Below, one piece after another: positions 21,156 through 32,529 of a stretch of DNA of 64,000 bases. The notes beneath the pieces were generated by a model. That model was not told the origin of the DNA and ran no database searches. It worked only from the letters and a program-made list of their open reading frames with translations. The DNA comes from Gonapodya sp. JEL0774. Taxonomy: Eukaryota > Monoblepharomycota > Monoblepharidomycetes > Monoblepharidales > Gonapodyaceae. The stretch spans positions 114,244-178,243 of the forward strand of contig JADIIX010000034.1 in NCBI GenBank assembly GCA_027604505.1. The letters are read 5' to 3'. Each line of letters starts with the position of its first letter. Positions within the stretch are counted from its first letter, which is position 1. Both the position numbers and the translations under genes were made by a program.

Positions 21156-23506
21156 ATGGGGTCGTTTCTGCATGTCATCGCTGACACTCTGCCTCCATCA
21201 CATCACTATGCAACTTACTCCGCCCAAAACCCAGCGTCTCAGGTGAGACTTGTTTTACACAACTATTTCAAACACTGATTTAAACACATCAAGGTTGATT
21301 TTGCAGTCGTGTGACCAGTGCAGAGCGCGAAAGCATAGATGTGATACGGCATCACCACGATGCGGTCGTTGCGTGAAATTCAACACGGAATGCACCTTCA
21401 CGAGGGAGCAGAAGAAGGTATGTCTCGTGCTGTGTTATTTTCGGATAGAGCGTTTCTTTCTCGTTTACTTCCTGCATTCCGCTCAAACTCATAACGATGT
21501 GAAACCTTCAGCGAGGGCCGCCAAAGGGTACTCGTTCAACGGTTCACGAGAGGCTTCGCTCATTGGAAGCCCTTGCACGACAACTTGGGGTTGACCCAAA
21601 GCACAAGGAGCAATTACAAGCGCTCTTGTCGGCTGCAGGTTATGCTCAGATTGCGAAGACAGAACCTCAGGATGACACGCCACACCCAACTCTGGAGTTC
21701 TCCACCACGATTCCTCCAAATACTTTCTTACCGTCAGTTTTTGACGATGATCCGGCGTGCATGGCTCTTTGGAACGACAGTTCCCCCCTATCGCCGTCCT
21801 CCGACGCTGAGACTGCCATTCAGTTTGCATCATTCGGAAGCACATGCTCTGCAACTGATCTCGCCCTTCCCAATTCGCTCGATGAGAACATGCCGTTCCT
21901 TGACGCGCATTCTTTAGAGTGTTCTCCTGATGACATCTTGGCAGACCTTGGTGTTGCTGCGCTTACGCTGCCCTTCGAGACCGTTGAGACATTAACAAAG
22001 CCTCAAGTAGTCGACCCATGTACGGCCCTTGTCCTATCAACTCACTCGACCTTCACTCCTGTTCCCTTCGTCCCCAATCTCATCGAACTCTATGCGACGC
22101 ATGTACACTACTTTATCCCGATGGTGGACCTCCCTCTCCTTACCACTTCCTGCAACACGACGTGGCCTTTTCCAACATCATCCCAGAGTATCGATCTTTC
22201 CTTGCTTCTTTCATCAATGTACGCGCTGGCTTGTGCATTTTGTGGACGTTCCGAGGCCGATTACGCGACGGCAGGTCTCGAGAACTTCTCAAAATGCAAG
22301 CAGATACTCGAAATTGCTGCTCGCAAACCCACGCTGAGAGTAGCACAAGCACTTGCCAACATGTGTTTATACGTGGCGCAATGCACGAGCATGGGAGCCG
22401 CCGCTTCGGATATGGTGAGAATACACGCACCGGTCCAACAACGCTCGTTCTCGGGTCTTCTCATTCGACTCTAATTTTGCACGCTAATAGTACTTGGCAC
22501 AAGCAATATGTGTGGCTCGACAGTTACGAATGGACCGCCCTGTACGTGGGAGCGAGTCGGATGCCGTTTTAAGCGAGCGCGTGAACACTTTCTGGTCGCT
22601 GTACATGCTGGACAAGTACATAGCGGTATGCAGCACGCCTTTTTTCAGCTTTGAAGAGGGTCTCATCAAAGACTCTTTTCCTGTGTTTCTGACCTTACAG
22701 ACTTACTTGGGAAGGATGCCGATGATTCTCGAAGACGAAGCTGACCAAATACAGCATCGTGAGTTTTTTTGTCCTTCAACTCCTCCAAAAAAAGTCTCAT
22801 GGATTATGGATGCTCATTCGCTTCGATTTCCAACACCGTCTGGCGCAGCTCACGATCACGAACTCCTTCTCCCCCTCCACATTTCGTTCTCACTTTCCCA
22901 AACTCTCCACATACGTCCCGCCACCAGTCCTTGCCACCAAACTGACCGCATCAGGAAGATACTAGTGGCAGAGCGGGAAAGCGGCAATTTGGCCCGAACA
23001 AGCCCTCTAAGAGTGTGTAGGAACGTGCTTTATTGTGTTGCTACACTGAGGGCGGGACTTGAGGGAATTGAAGTGGTTAAAAAGTACCTGGTGCCAGCAT
23101 TGAGTGAAGCGGTGCAAGGTGAGTTCAACGTCTTGCTCGCAATCCTGCGATAGCTGTGTTCTTTATTGATTGATTTGTGCCACTCCCCCCCCACACACCA
23201 TAAGGTGCTGACACTGTCGGTTTCATTTCTCTCGGTTCCCCGTTTGCGAACGCAGGCGTCGTATTCCTCCTCAAGCAGGCACTCGCTGCTGGGATGGTCC
23301 ATGACAAGGACCTTGTGGCAGGAGTGGCAGCGCTCTCAGGACATGCAGTGAGGTGGAGGGCGAGCGGATCAGCTGTTAGGGAGTTGGTCGCTGCTTGGGG
23401 CGCGAGAGATGTTGGGGGCACGACGTTGAAAGGAGTACCGCCGGAACGCGATGGAGAACTTCTAGTGGAAGAAAGAGAGGAAAGCGAGAATGTTCTGGCA
23501 TCGTGA
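21156..23506 (+). CDS. Zn2Cys6 fungal transcription factor
   Basis: Six exons (21156-21242, 21307-21417, 21512-22414, 22491-22758, 22849-23118, 23256-23506) join to 1890 nt, 629 residues. The binuclear cluster is at about residues 31-58: SCDQCRARKHRCDTASPRCG followed by RCVKFNTEC, with all six cysteines in C-x2-C-x6-C-x5-C-x2-C-x6-C spacing. It is followed by a basic linker (KKRGPPKGTRSTVHERLRS) and a short coiled coil (LEALARQLGVDP). A fungal-specific transcription factor domain (PF04082 type) follows, with NTFWSLYMLDKYIAV as the usual helix. The regulated pathway cannot be told from sequence. The fifth intron is 90 bp and in frame, so its retention would not break the protein. Confidence 0.9.
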
Positions 23507-23803
23507 TACAGCGGAGGTTCTGGATACGCCCGACACCACATTCCACTAAATTGTCTACAGCATCAAGACACGAATTGTGTTCCTTGCGACTCCTTTTGTT
23601 TTCTGTATCATAATTCATCATTTGACGAATGTGCACCAAGTATGTCAAAATGCCTGGAGCGTTTTCCCCGGCGGGACAGTATCAGGCCCTATTATTCATG
23701 AATGCTGCACCGGCACCACGAACCACAGAAATGGGTGCCAACGGCAAATCGGACCTCCTTTTAAATACGGGAAAGTCTTCGTTTCCTTCGAATCCTCTAT
23801 CGA

Positions 23804-24982
23804 ATGGCGGTGAAGGTCGCGATTGCGGGAAACGGTAGGTGGGAGTTACCTTGGCCTCCATTTCACCGTAGGCTAAACAGTTCCTTTCTACGGATCAGGT
23901 CCCTTCGCCATTACCGTTGCCAAAGCTCTTAACGAGGCGAAGGGCTTTGATGTGACAATCGTCGGTAGGAGAGCCAAAGATGTCACTGCACCGGGAACTG
24001 TGACAAAGATTGTTCCGGCGTGGGATGTAGATGGACTCGCAGAGGCATTTGCTGGTGAGATTCGAAACTACTGTAGAAAACCCCTTGAGCACTGGCAGAT
24101 TCTGAGTCGCTCGCGTTAGGTGCCGACTTCGTTATATCTACACTCAGTTTGATCTCAATTACCGATCCGCAATTTGCTGTCATTAAGGCTGCAAAAAATG
24201 CGGGTGTGAAAGGAATAACCCTGTCCGAGTATGGCGTTCCGGTTACGGCGTACCCAACATCACCACTGGGTGGTTTGAAGCTCCCTGCTAGGGCCTTAGC
24301 TCAACAAGTTGGACTTCCGGTAAGGGCACAAATACTTCCCAAATTAAACTTGACACAGTAAATGCTTTATTGCACGCTTGTAGTGGATCGCCATTATCAA
24401 TGGAGGCTTCCTAGACAATCCCTTTGGCTCTTTCATTCGTGATGATGAAAATAAAGTAGCCACCGTTTTCGGCTCTCCTGATGTTAAGCTAAGCCTCACC
24501 TCCCGTGAGGTGAGATCTGTTTCGGGTTGACATGCTCTCGTCAGTGTGCAACCTTGTTCTCATCTAATGTTGACAATCAGGATGTTGCGGCTTACTTGGC
24601 GCAGATACTGTTTCGATTCAATGATTTCAAGAATGGTGAAGTGCAGGTCTCGGCGGTAACCACGACAGTTCGGGAACTAGTCACTAAAATTGGGAAGGTC
24701 AAGGGTGAGCTGGTCGACTGCGTGGTCGATTTTTGATCTCCTTTACACAACATCTCATACTTCATGTCGTCAAATTCCTAAGGAATTTCTTACAGCATCA
24801 TTTCTGAACCTCTTGAAGAAACGGAAGCGAAATCAGCCGCAAACAAAGCAGATCGAGCTCGCTTCTTCGGCACTATAATCGCTAAGGGATTTATGCTCAA
24901 CAACAACGATGTCAGTAGCCAGTTTCCCTCCGTGCAGCCAAAAGGATTGGACTACTGGCTTCCAAAGCACTTTGGGGTGTAA
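23804..24982 (+). CDS. NmrA/isoflavone-reductase-like protein, paralog A
   Basis: Six exons (23804-23834, 23899-24054, 24120-24319, 24384-24509, 24581-24704, 24783-24982) join to 837 nt, 278 residues. The N-terminal strand-loop AIAGNGPFAITV is the dinucleotide-binding loop; the third glycine of GxGxxG is alanine here. VTIVGRRAKDV follows at the place where NADPH-preferring members carry a basic residue. LSEYGVPVTAYPTSPLGGL is shared by all three paralogs. Members of this family are atypical SDR-fold reductases or NADP(H)-sensing regulators such as NmrA. The substrate is unknown. Exon lengths 156, 200, 126 and 124 (exons 2-5) are identical to paralogs B (25612) and C (31295). Within copy A, IGNIT-type motifs are somewhat diverged (TLSLISITDPQF versus TLGFSALGDPQF in B). 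Confidence 0.8.
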
Positions 24983-25611
24983 GCTCATGACGATGAAAAT
25001 AACTCGGGGTCTCAAGATCCGATTAGTAGTATTGACACCTAGTCATTTATCGTCCGTTGGCTTCTCTGCATCTGGTGAACCCTGTTCCACGCATATGGGT
25101 TATTACATCTGATTGAGTTCGGCGATTGAAAAACACGATAAAGAAATAAATAGGTTCCGTGCACAATATATATTAATATTTATGCCCATATCGACGTACA
25201 TTTTTCAAGAGAAATGTGTTTGTCATGCATGACCACAGGCAAGGTCATTCGTGTCACTTTTGAAGTGCACATGTGACACATTGAAGAGAGATCAACTGCA
25301 GTCAACCAGCGGCGGACATTATCGGTTTCTATATGAAGCTATTGAAATGGGAGTGTACCCAGCACCTGCGTGAAAACGGGACTCCGGTGGAGGAAGCTAC
25401 CGGATGATGAGAGTTCCCGGTCCCACAGCAGGGCGGAGGAATCGGGTAAACATATTTCGAAAGCGGTTCTGGCGCAATCGTCCAACCCTAATCAGATCTA
25501 CTCATATCTCACGTAATTCACCGTTACATTTTGTCTTGGGACCAGCAAGATTGAAGAACTGGAGTTCCAGCCAATCCTTTTTTCAATTCGTTCTGGTTTC
25601 GAATCCACCAA
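24983..25611. other. Intergenic between NmrA-like paralogs A and B
   Basis: An AT-rich patch (25130-25200) lies in this stretch. No gene or repeat was recognised. Confidence 0.5.
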
Positions 25612-26823
25612 ATGCCGAACTTGAAAATCGTCATCGCCGGCAACGGTGAGAGAGCTGTTTTCATTTCTTCCAGCTGGAATTCATTCGTCACCGTTCTTGT
25701 TTTCCTTCGAATCAGGTCCTTTCGCAATCATCGTTGCCCGAGCTCTGATCGAGGCGAAGGGCTTTGATGTGACAATTGTCGGTAGGAGAGCGAAAGATGT
25801 CACTGCACCGGGAACTGTGACAAAGATTGTTCCGGCATGGGATGTTGATGGCCTCGCAGAGGCATTTGCTGGTAAGTTTGTTGAAATAGTGAAGTCCAGA
25901 TCACCTCAAACCCTCCATGGCTCTCGCGAAGGCGCGGACTACGTGGTCTCTACCCTCGGCTTCTCAGCGCTTGGTGATCCTCAGTTTGTTGTTATTAAGG
26001 CTGCAAAGAAAGCGGGCGTGAAAGGAATTGCCCTGTCAGAGTACGGCGTTCCAGTTACAGCATACCCGACATCGCCACTAGCTGGATTGAAGCTTCCTGC
26101 CAGGGCACTGGTCCAGGAAATTGGACTTCCTGTGAGTTGTGGAACCTTTTTTTGTTGGTCTCTCAGAGTTCGGTTAGACTGAATGTGCAACTTCTCACCG
26201 TTCTTTCAGTGGATAGCTCTCATCACCGGAAACTTTCTCGATTATCCCTTCGGCGCTTTCATTCCAGACGATGAGAAGAAAACAGCCACTGTATTTGGTT
26301 CCCCTGACTCCAAGTTAAACCTGACATCCCGCGAGGTGAGCTTTGCGACGGTTGAAGTTTTGCCTGTCTTACGACTTCTATCTCCACAATTGAGTACGTC
26401 TTTACTCTGTGCACATAGGATGCTGGAGCTTACCTCGCTCAAATACTTCCGCGATTCGATGAGTTTAAAAATGGGGAGGTTCAAGTTTCCGCCGTTACTA
26501 CCACAGTTCGTGAACTTGTGACCGCGATTGGCAAAGCAAAAGGTGAATTTGGGAAAATATTGATCTTCAAGTACCTTGATATGAACATTCACCGTCGCAT
26601 TTGGCCTTCCTACAAAGGCATCCCGTACAGCATCATTTCGGAACCTTTGGAAGAAACTAAGGCGAAATCATCAGCAAACAAGGCAGACCGTTCTCGATTT
26701 TTCGGCATTATCATTGCTGAAGGTTTTATGGTCAACGACAGGGACGTCAGCAGCAAGTTTCCCACTGTGCATCCCAAGGGATTGGACTACTGGATCCCAA
26801 AGCTGTTTGGAGCGAAGTCGTGA
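25612..26823 (+). CDS. NmrA/isoflavone-reductase-like protein, paralog B
   Basis: Six exons (25612-25645, 25716-25871, 25932-26131, 26210-26335, 26419-26542, 26618-26823) join to 846 nt, 281 residues. It shares the cofactor loop IAGNGPFA, VTIVGRRAKDVTAPGTVTK (nearly identical to copy A), LSEYGVPVTAYPTSPLAGL, and the C-terminal SSKFPTVHPKGLDYWIPKL. It is closest to copy A in sequence and adjacent to it, so A and B look like the most recent duplication. Start context is AAATG, directly in front of a hydrophobic first strand (LKIVIAG). The same family comments apply: probably NADP(H)-binding, cytosolic, substrate unknown. Confidence 0.85.
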
Positions 26824-27419
26824 GGCTCCCCTGGCTCATTGGAGTATGCTTCGAAACACGATTTATTAATTGAGTTGATGTGTTTTGTAGTTTGTTATGA
26901 ACTCCTCTGCATAGAGTTAGCGCAGAGGTGCGCACAACTTGACAGTGATGAAACGCATCTGTATCAGCAGGTTCTTACTGCTCATCCAAGTGCCGTTTGA
27001 AAGTGTACAATGTAACCCTCTGATCGCAGTTTGACGTGTGTACTTGTAACTTCTGGAACTCTTGCAAATTAAGACAACAAACCAAGATCTTCGTCCGTTC
27101 TCTCTGCAATGCATCGAAGCATCAGTCTGAGGATTGCGGCACTCTGCACTCAACCTAGACCACGCCATGTACTTCTAGGCGCCGGGGGTACTCGTTGGTT
27201 TCTTTCGTGTTGACTGACGGTGGGGCGGACGAATACCAAGGAGTACGTCCTCGAAGAACTTTTGAGAGCGAGAACATTTTCTTACATGAATGTATCATCG
27301 TTCACTTGGAGACATAAACAGGACAGGTACCAAGATCGGCCCACTGACAAGGATGAACCGGCCTGCACCCCACAGCATCAGTCGCTCCACTTTCTCGCAC
27401 TTTCTCGCAAACAACCGTG
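26824..27419. other. Intergenic, nothing recognised
   Basis: Between NmrA-like paralog B and the amidohydrolase. Short frames only; presumably the deaminase promoter. Confidence 0.5.
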
Positions 27420-29283
27420 ATGGCATCACGAGGGGATCCCACGGGTGGTATTTTCGTAAAGAATGCCCGTGAGTCTCAAATCCGTTTGTGTGTTGGTGCT
27501 CCTCAGACATTCCCAACGCGGTTCTTCCGCAGTCGTTCTCGTCACAAATGATCCGTCTCGCCGCGAGATCCCCAGCGGTGCTCTGATTGCCGAACGAAAT
27601 GTGATTTTACATGTAGGAACAACCAAGGATCTTGAAATGTCAGTTCTCTCGGGGAGCAGCCAATACGAGTTCAAAGAGTGATGGTCAAAACATTAGCATC
27701 GCTCCGAAGGAGTTCAGAATCATTGACTTGGAAGAGAGGGCTGTGCTGGTTCGTCGCCAATCATAAATTTATTTTGCAACCTTGGATGTCCGGAACGCCT
27801 TTTCCCGCTCCTGCAGCTCCCTGGACTTATTTCGATTCATCATCATATGATGGAGAGTCTTACTCGTACTTACGGGACAAAAGATGGTCTTCAAACGTTT
27901 CCGTGGTTGCAGAAGTTGTTCCCATTGTGGGCGGAAATGACTGGCAAGTAGTATTTTTTTGACATCAAAGTTCTCAAGACTCCACGATTTTCCACCTTTA
28001 TAGGAAGGGGGCTTTATGTCGCTACCAAGGTGTGCATTGCAGAGCTGATGTTATCCGGTGCTACCACAGTTCTCGACCACTGTGTGGGGTTTTGGAATGG
28101 TAGGGGCAAAGTTGAATCCTTCACCGCTCAAGCGACTTATTGCTTTCCAACGCATTTACACTGTAATGTTGGTCCTCTCCAGACATGAAAGTCGAGCACC
28201 AAATTCAAGCAGCGCGTGAAATGCGCGCTCGCTTTCATGTCACCAGAGGAGGTTCTGACGTGTTTGATGGTGGCGAAGGCGACGCCTTATGTGAGCAAAT
28301 GGAAGACATAGCGGAAGACGCACGAAGAGTCGTCAAGGAGCATCATGATGCGCAGAAGTTTGGAATGCTGAGAGTACTGTTGGGTACAACGGCTGTGTCT
28401 TTAGCCAGGTAAGGCCTGGGTCGGCGCAACGATCGGAATCAGTGAAGTTTTTGAGTTCAAGATCTTCTCCACCAGCCCATCACTATTTCGAAGCTTTGCA
28501 GAGATCGCCTCCGCCAACCCTGGCGTGTGCCTGACAACCCATCTGTACGAGACTGCCGACGAGATGCATGCCTTTCGAGCCTCCCACAACCGCTCTCCAC
28601 TCGATTTTCTGCTTTCATCGAACCTTGGTGGACCATATTTTGACCAACGCTATATCCTCGCCCACTGCGTTCACACTCCAATGAACGAGATGAGCCTTTT
28701 CTCTCACCATAATCTTTCTGTCGCCCATTGTCCCTCTTCCAACGCCATACTGGGCTCAGGCATTGCCCCGATCCGGGAATTTTTGGAGCACGGAGTAACC
28801 GTGGGGCTGGGAACGGATGGATCCTCGAGCAACGATGGCAACAATTTTCTTGGCGAACTCCGCCAGGCTATGCTCTTTCAACGACTCAACGCTGCACTTA
28901 AGTCCGCGCCTGGTACCCCACCACCAGACATCAGTTTTTCTGCGCGACAAGCGATTGAGCTCGCAACCCGGGGATCAGCGGCGGCATTGGGACGAGAAGA
29001 CGCACTTGGCCAACTCGTGCCCGGTTTTGCCGCTGACATGGTGGCTTTCAGAGTGGACGGTCTCACTCATGCTGCGGGAGTGATATGGGATGCTGTCGCG
29101 AGTCTCGTTACCAGCGAGCCGGTGCGGTGTTGGTTAAGCATCATAGATGGTGTTGTGTGCATCGAGCGTGGAGAATTCACAAGCGAGGTAGATGTGGATG
29201 TCGCTGTTTTGGTGAAGGAGCACAACGAAATCGCAAGGGTTATGCGGAAGAAGGTGCAGGACAAGCGTAATCTCCGAGCATAG
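27420..29283 (+). CDS. Amidohydrolase, 8-oxoguanine-deaminase-like
   Basis: Eight exons (27420-27468, 27533-27677, 27718-27748, 27817-27943, 28004-28081, 28133-28162, 28183-28408, 28476-29283) join to 1494 nt, 497 residues, with phases matched throughout. Metal-site motifs: LPGLISIHHHMMESLTR (HxH), LTTHLYETADE (His), LAHCVHTPMNE (His) and GLGTDGSSSNDGNN (Asp). The last block, with AHCPSSNAILGSGIAPIREF before it, closely resembles bacterial 8-oxoguanine deaminase and the hydroxyatrazine hydrolase group. 8-Oxoguanine deaminase converts 8-oxoguanine to urate, removing oxidised guanine. Related deaminases (guanine, SAH/MTA) remain possible. The 60-bp intron at 27944-28003 uses GC instead of GT at its 5' end; the one at 27678-27717 is only 40 bp. 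The bacterial-like sequence suggests old horizontal transfer followed by intron gain, which I infer rather than show. Confidence 0.82.
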
Positions 29284-29445
29284 CACGTGCTTTGCAAAAT
29301 GTTGCGATGATCAATACATAATACGCTCTGACATAGTGTAACAGAAGTATGTATCTCGAGATTGTACCGGTCAATAGATGGTGTGTAACGACGGACACAT
29401 CTCCTTGCAGAACAAACAAAGCTTTCCCATCTCAGCCACCGTTAA

Positions 29446-30840
29446 TCACGCTGCTCCTTTCACTTTGCCCCTCTCCACTACCTCAACATCACCTCCAACC
29501 TCCACGACGTCTCCGCAGCCTTCCCCAACCACCGCGTTCATCCCCATGACAGACTTGTTGGGCTTGCCGAGTATCAAGCCCCTCCGGTATGTCATCAGTG
29601 TTCGTAAAGGGTAAGCAACTGTGGAAGCCACGCCGGTGGTGGGGTCGATGGAGGGAATGGGACAGCGCGAGCATAATTTGACCCCGTAGAGAGTAACACT
29701 GACGGAAGATGAGCGTAATGTGATTTCACGCCACTTATCTTCCTCAAACGGTTCGTCTGCGTCAACGAGAATGTTGGGTCGATAGCGTCGCGCTTCGTGA
29801 GTCACCAAGGAGTCGCCCTTGTCGCCGTTGGCTTTCGAGCCTGAAGTCTCATCAACTCCACCGAGTTGGGCTATACGGCGCACTGAAGCAGTGGTGAGGA
29901 CAAGGATGGGAAAGCCGTCGGCAAAAACGGCGTTATCGGTGTGAGTTGGGATTTTTGGTGGGGGGAATTCGGGATCGAGTGGTCGTACGAAAGATGGGTC
30001 CTTCGTTTCGTTCATGTTCAAAAGGCCAGAGAGCAAAAGGGAGAGCATCAGACCAACTCTTTGATGGCGTTACTGAATAAAAGGCCGCGAGTGATTCTGT
30101 AATCCCATACCTTGACAATTAATCTCACGTTCGCAGACTTGATTTTGGCTGCACCTGACTCCGTTTGGGATAAGTACTCCTTGAACCACTGGGCCGCGCT
30201 GTCCCCTTCGTCAAAGCCACGGACTGAATCGGACCAGAGGGTGAACGAAACCGGGATTTCGGTGTGGATGCTACAGTGTGCATTGGAGACGTGCCAGGGC
30301 AAACAAGAGAATATGTCCCCGTCTAGTAGTAAGCACACATCATTACGATCATGTAGTTGATAGAAACTGGGGCACAAACCTTTCTCTGGGAAACTTCACT
30401 CTCAAATCAGTCCTCATCCCCTTTCCACTCACAACCAGCCACCCTCTACTCCCAGAGTAATCGCGCATTCCGGCATCGGATTCTGACGCTCCGTCTTCGA
30501 ATTCAAGATGCACGGATAAGGCCACAAGACTATGAAATTCCCGCGCGGTGACAAATCGAGGAGAGGGAGGAGAATCCGGTTTCTTGGGATCTGATGCGAC
30601 GACATCCACCAGGACCCAATGACGGTCGAAAGGAAGACCAGTTGGACCGAGACGTGCCCTCGGCAGGTTTATTCCACCACAGGACTTGATCGGATAAGTG
30701 GTGAGCGTTGAGATTTTGCGCTTCATATCGGTCTTCTTCTGAATCTTGCGGGATGATTCGAACACTAGCCAAACAGTGATTGCAGAAACTAGTGACAGAG
30801 TCCAAAATGAATTGGCGTTTGCGGTCATGAAGGTGGACAT
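29446..30840 (-). CDS. MOSC-domain protein, mARC-like molybdenum enzyme
   Basis: Three exons on the minus strand (30840-30380, 30270-30111, 30000-29446) join to 1176 nt, 391 residues. Residues ~1-30 form a membrane anchor (SFWTLSLVSAITVWLVF). The MOSC N-terminal barrel follows (LTTYPIKSCGGINLPRA, then GLPFDRHWVLVD). The MOSC core has VFADGFPILVLTTASV, YRPNILVD and KLCSRCPIPSIDPTTG, which matches the CSRCxxxxVDPxTG block of the mitochondrial amidoxime-reducing component, including the molybdenum-ligand cysteine. mARC reduces N-hydroxylated compounds with cytochrome b5 at the outer mitochondrial membrane. The first intron's acceptor was chosen at the AG before CATCCACACC, giving a smooth join. 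The gene is convergent with the amidohydrolase (163 bp apart). Confidence 0.87.
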
Positions 30841-31294
30841 GTCTGTAACAAGACCACTCAATATACTACAAAATTCAACCACAGCCCAAGGCACGATTAA
30901 GGCCGTTAACGCAATCGCAAAACTCAGGGGTCAAATGATTGGGTAATGAAGAGGACCAAAAAATGATTGGGCAATGAAGAGGACCAAATGAGCCTATAAA
31001 ACTTCAACGTTCCAAGCGTCCCATGAGGGAAATATGAGCACTGGTGTCCAAGGCAATCTACTCCAATTTGGAAGTATGATTCCGCGGTTTGCAAACTACT
31101 CTCTTTTGGGATGTTTCCGTTTCGTAAGGTACAGGTACTACTACACCAACCCGGAAGGGTACTTGATCCACCCTCTCCTTATTCCACGAAACCAACGACG
31201 TCCTAATTATGGATTGCGAAATATATAAAGCGCAAACTGAAATGACGTTCATCATCAACGACCCCGTGTCTTGTGCTTCGAATACTGCAATCAA
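30841..31294. other. Divergent promoter region between the MOSC gene and NmrA-like C
   Basis: Contains a 28-bp-spaced tandem repeat (30933-30986). A TATATAAAG box near 31218-31228 lies about 70 bp upstream of the paralog C start at 31295. Confidence 0.55.
30933..30986. repeat. 26-bp repeat, two units at 28-bp spacing
   Basis: AAATGATTGGGTAATGAAGA plus GGACCA at 30933-30958, repeated at 30961-30986 with one change. It contains ATTGG, a reversed CCAAT box, in both units, so it could be a duplicated CCAAT-type promoter element in this divergent region. Confidence 0.85.
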
Positions 31295-32529
31295 ATGCCT
31301 AACCTGAAAATCGCTCTCGCCGGTAACGGTATGTCGACTGCCTCACTTCAGCGCATTTTCAGAGCTTCCCCTTTAATCCCAACAGTCTTTATGTTGTGTT
31401 AGGTCCTCTTGGCACCATACTCACTAAAGCGTTACTTGACTCCAAGAGCTTTGACGTGACTGTTGTTGGACGGAAAGCAAAGGAGACCACCATCGCCAAC
31501 GTTACGACCAAATTCGTCCCCGAATGGAACCTCGATGGGCTCGCAGATGCATTTGCTGGTGAGTCAGGGAACTACTTTCCGGATTTGATGGTTTTCACAG
31601 AAGACTGACTGTCCCCAACAAAGGCGCCGACTACGTGGTATCCGCCCTCGGTATGTCATCGCTAGCGAGTCCTCAGTTCGAGATCATTCGGGCAGCCAAG
31701 AAAGCTGGAGTAAAAGGGATCGTCCTGTCGGAGTACGGCGCCCCAATTAAAGCGTACCCAACGTCGCCACTTGCGGGATTGAAGATACCCGCGAGGGCAT
31801 TAGCCGAGGAGATCGGACTTCCTGTAAGTTTTTGAACTATTAACATGTTTCGGCAACCAAAGTGGACGATCAGAGTTGCTGACCACCAATTGTTGGATTT
31901 CACGCATGACCCAAGTGGATTGGGATCATCAACGGATACTTCCTCGATTACCCTTTCTTCGCCTTCATAGCCGATCAGCAGAAGAAGGAAGCTACAGTGT
32001 TCGGCTCCCCTGACGTGAAGCTCAACTTCACATCACGAGAGGTGAGGCGATTTAGAATCCAGCACAGCGTCCGTGGACAAATGGTTTGAACTTGTTCTCT
32101 CCTCATACTCTGGATATAGGATGTGGGAGCTTATCTGGCCCAAATACTTCCTCGATTCGACGAGTTTAAAAATGGCGAGGTTCAAGTTTCCGCCGTTACA
32201 ACGACCGTTCGCGAACTCTTAACAGAGATCGGTAAAGTCCAAGGTGAGCAGCAGAGTCAATTAAAAAAAAAACCTTCCTGCTGGCCGTATCACTTTTCTA
32301 ACGGTCGTTCGGTGATCATGCAGGTGTACAGTACGCCCTGAACATCGAATCTCTTGAGGAAACCAAAGCCAAAGCAGCTGCAAACCCGTCGGACCAAACT
32401 CGCTTTTTCGGTATCGTAGTTGCGGAGGGCTTCTTGTTGAACGACAAGGATGTTAGCAGTCAGTTCCCGTCGGTGAAACCAAGAGGATTCGATTACTGGC
32501 TTCCTAAGTTGTATGGGGGAAAGGCATGA
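31295..32529 (+). CDS. NmrA/isoflavone-reductase-like protein, paralog C
   Basis: Six exons (31295-31328, 31403-31558, 31624-31823, 31916-32041, 32120-32243, 32324-32529) join to 846 nt, 281 residues. The cofactor loop ALAGNGPLGTIL keeps the full GxGxxG, unlike A and B. VVGRKAKETTIANVTTKF, LSEYGAPIKAYPTSPLAGL and SSQFPSVKPRGFDYWLPKL are the diverged equivalents of the A/B motifs. Exons 2-5 have exactly the lengths seen in A and B, and exons 1 and 6 match B, so all three descend from one intron-containing ancestor. Separation from A/B by two unrelated genes suggests an insertion or a non-tandem duplication. Likely NADP(H)-binding; substrate unknown. Confidence 0.85.
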
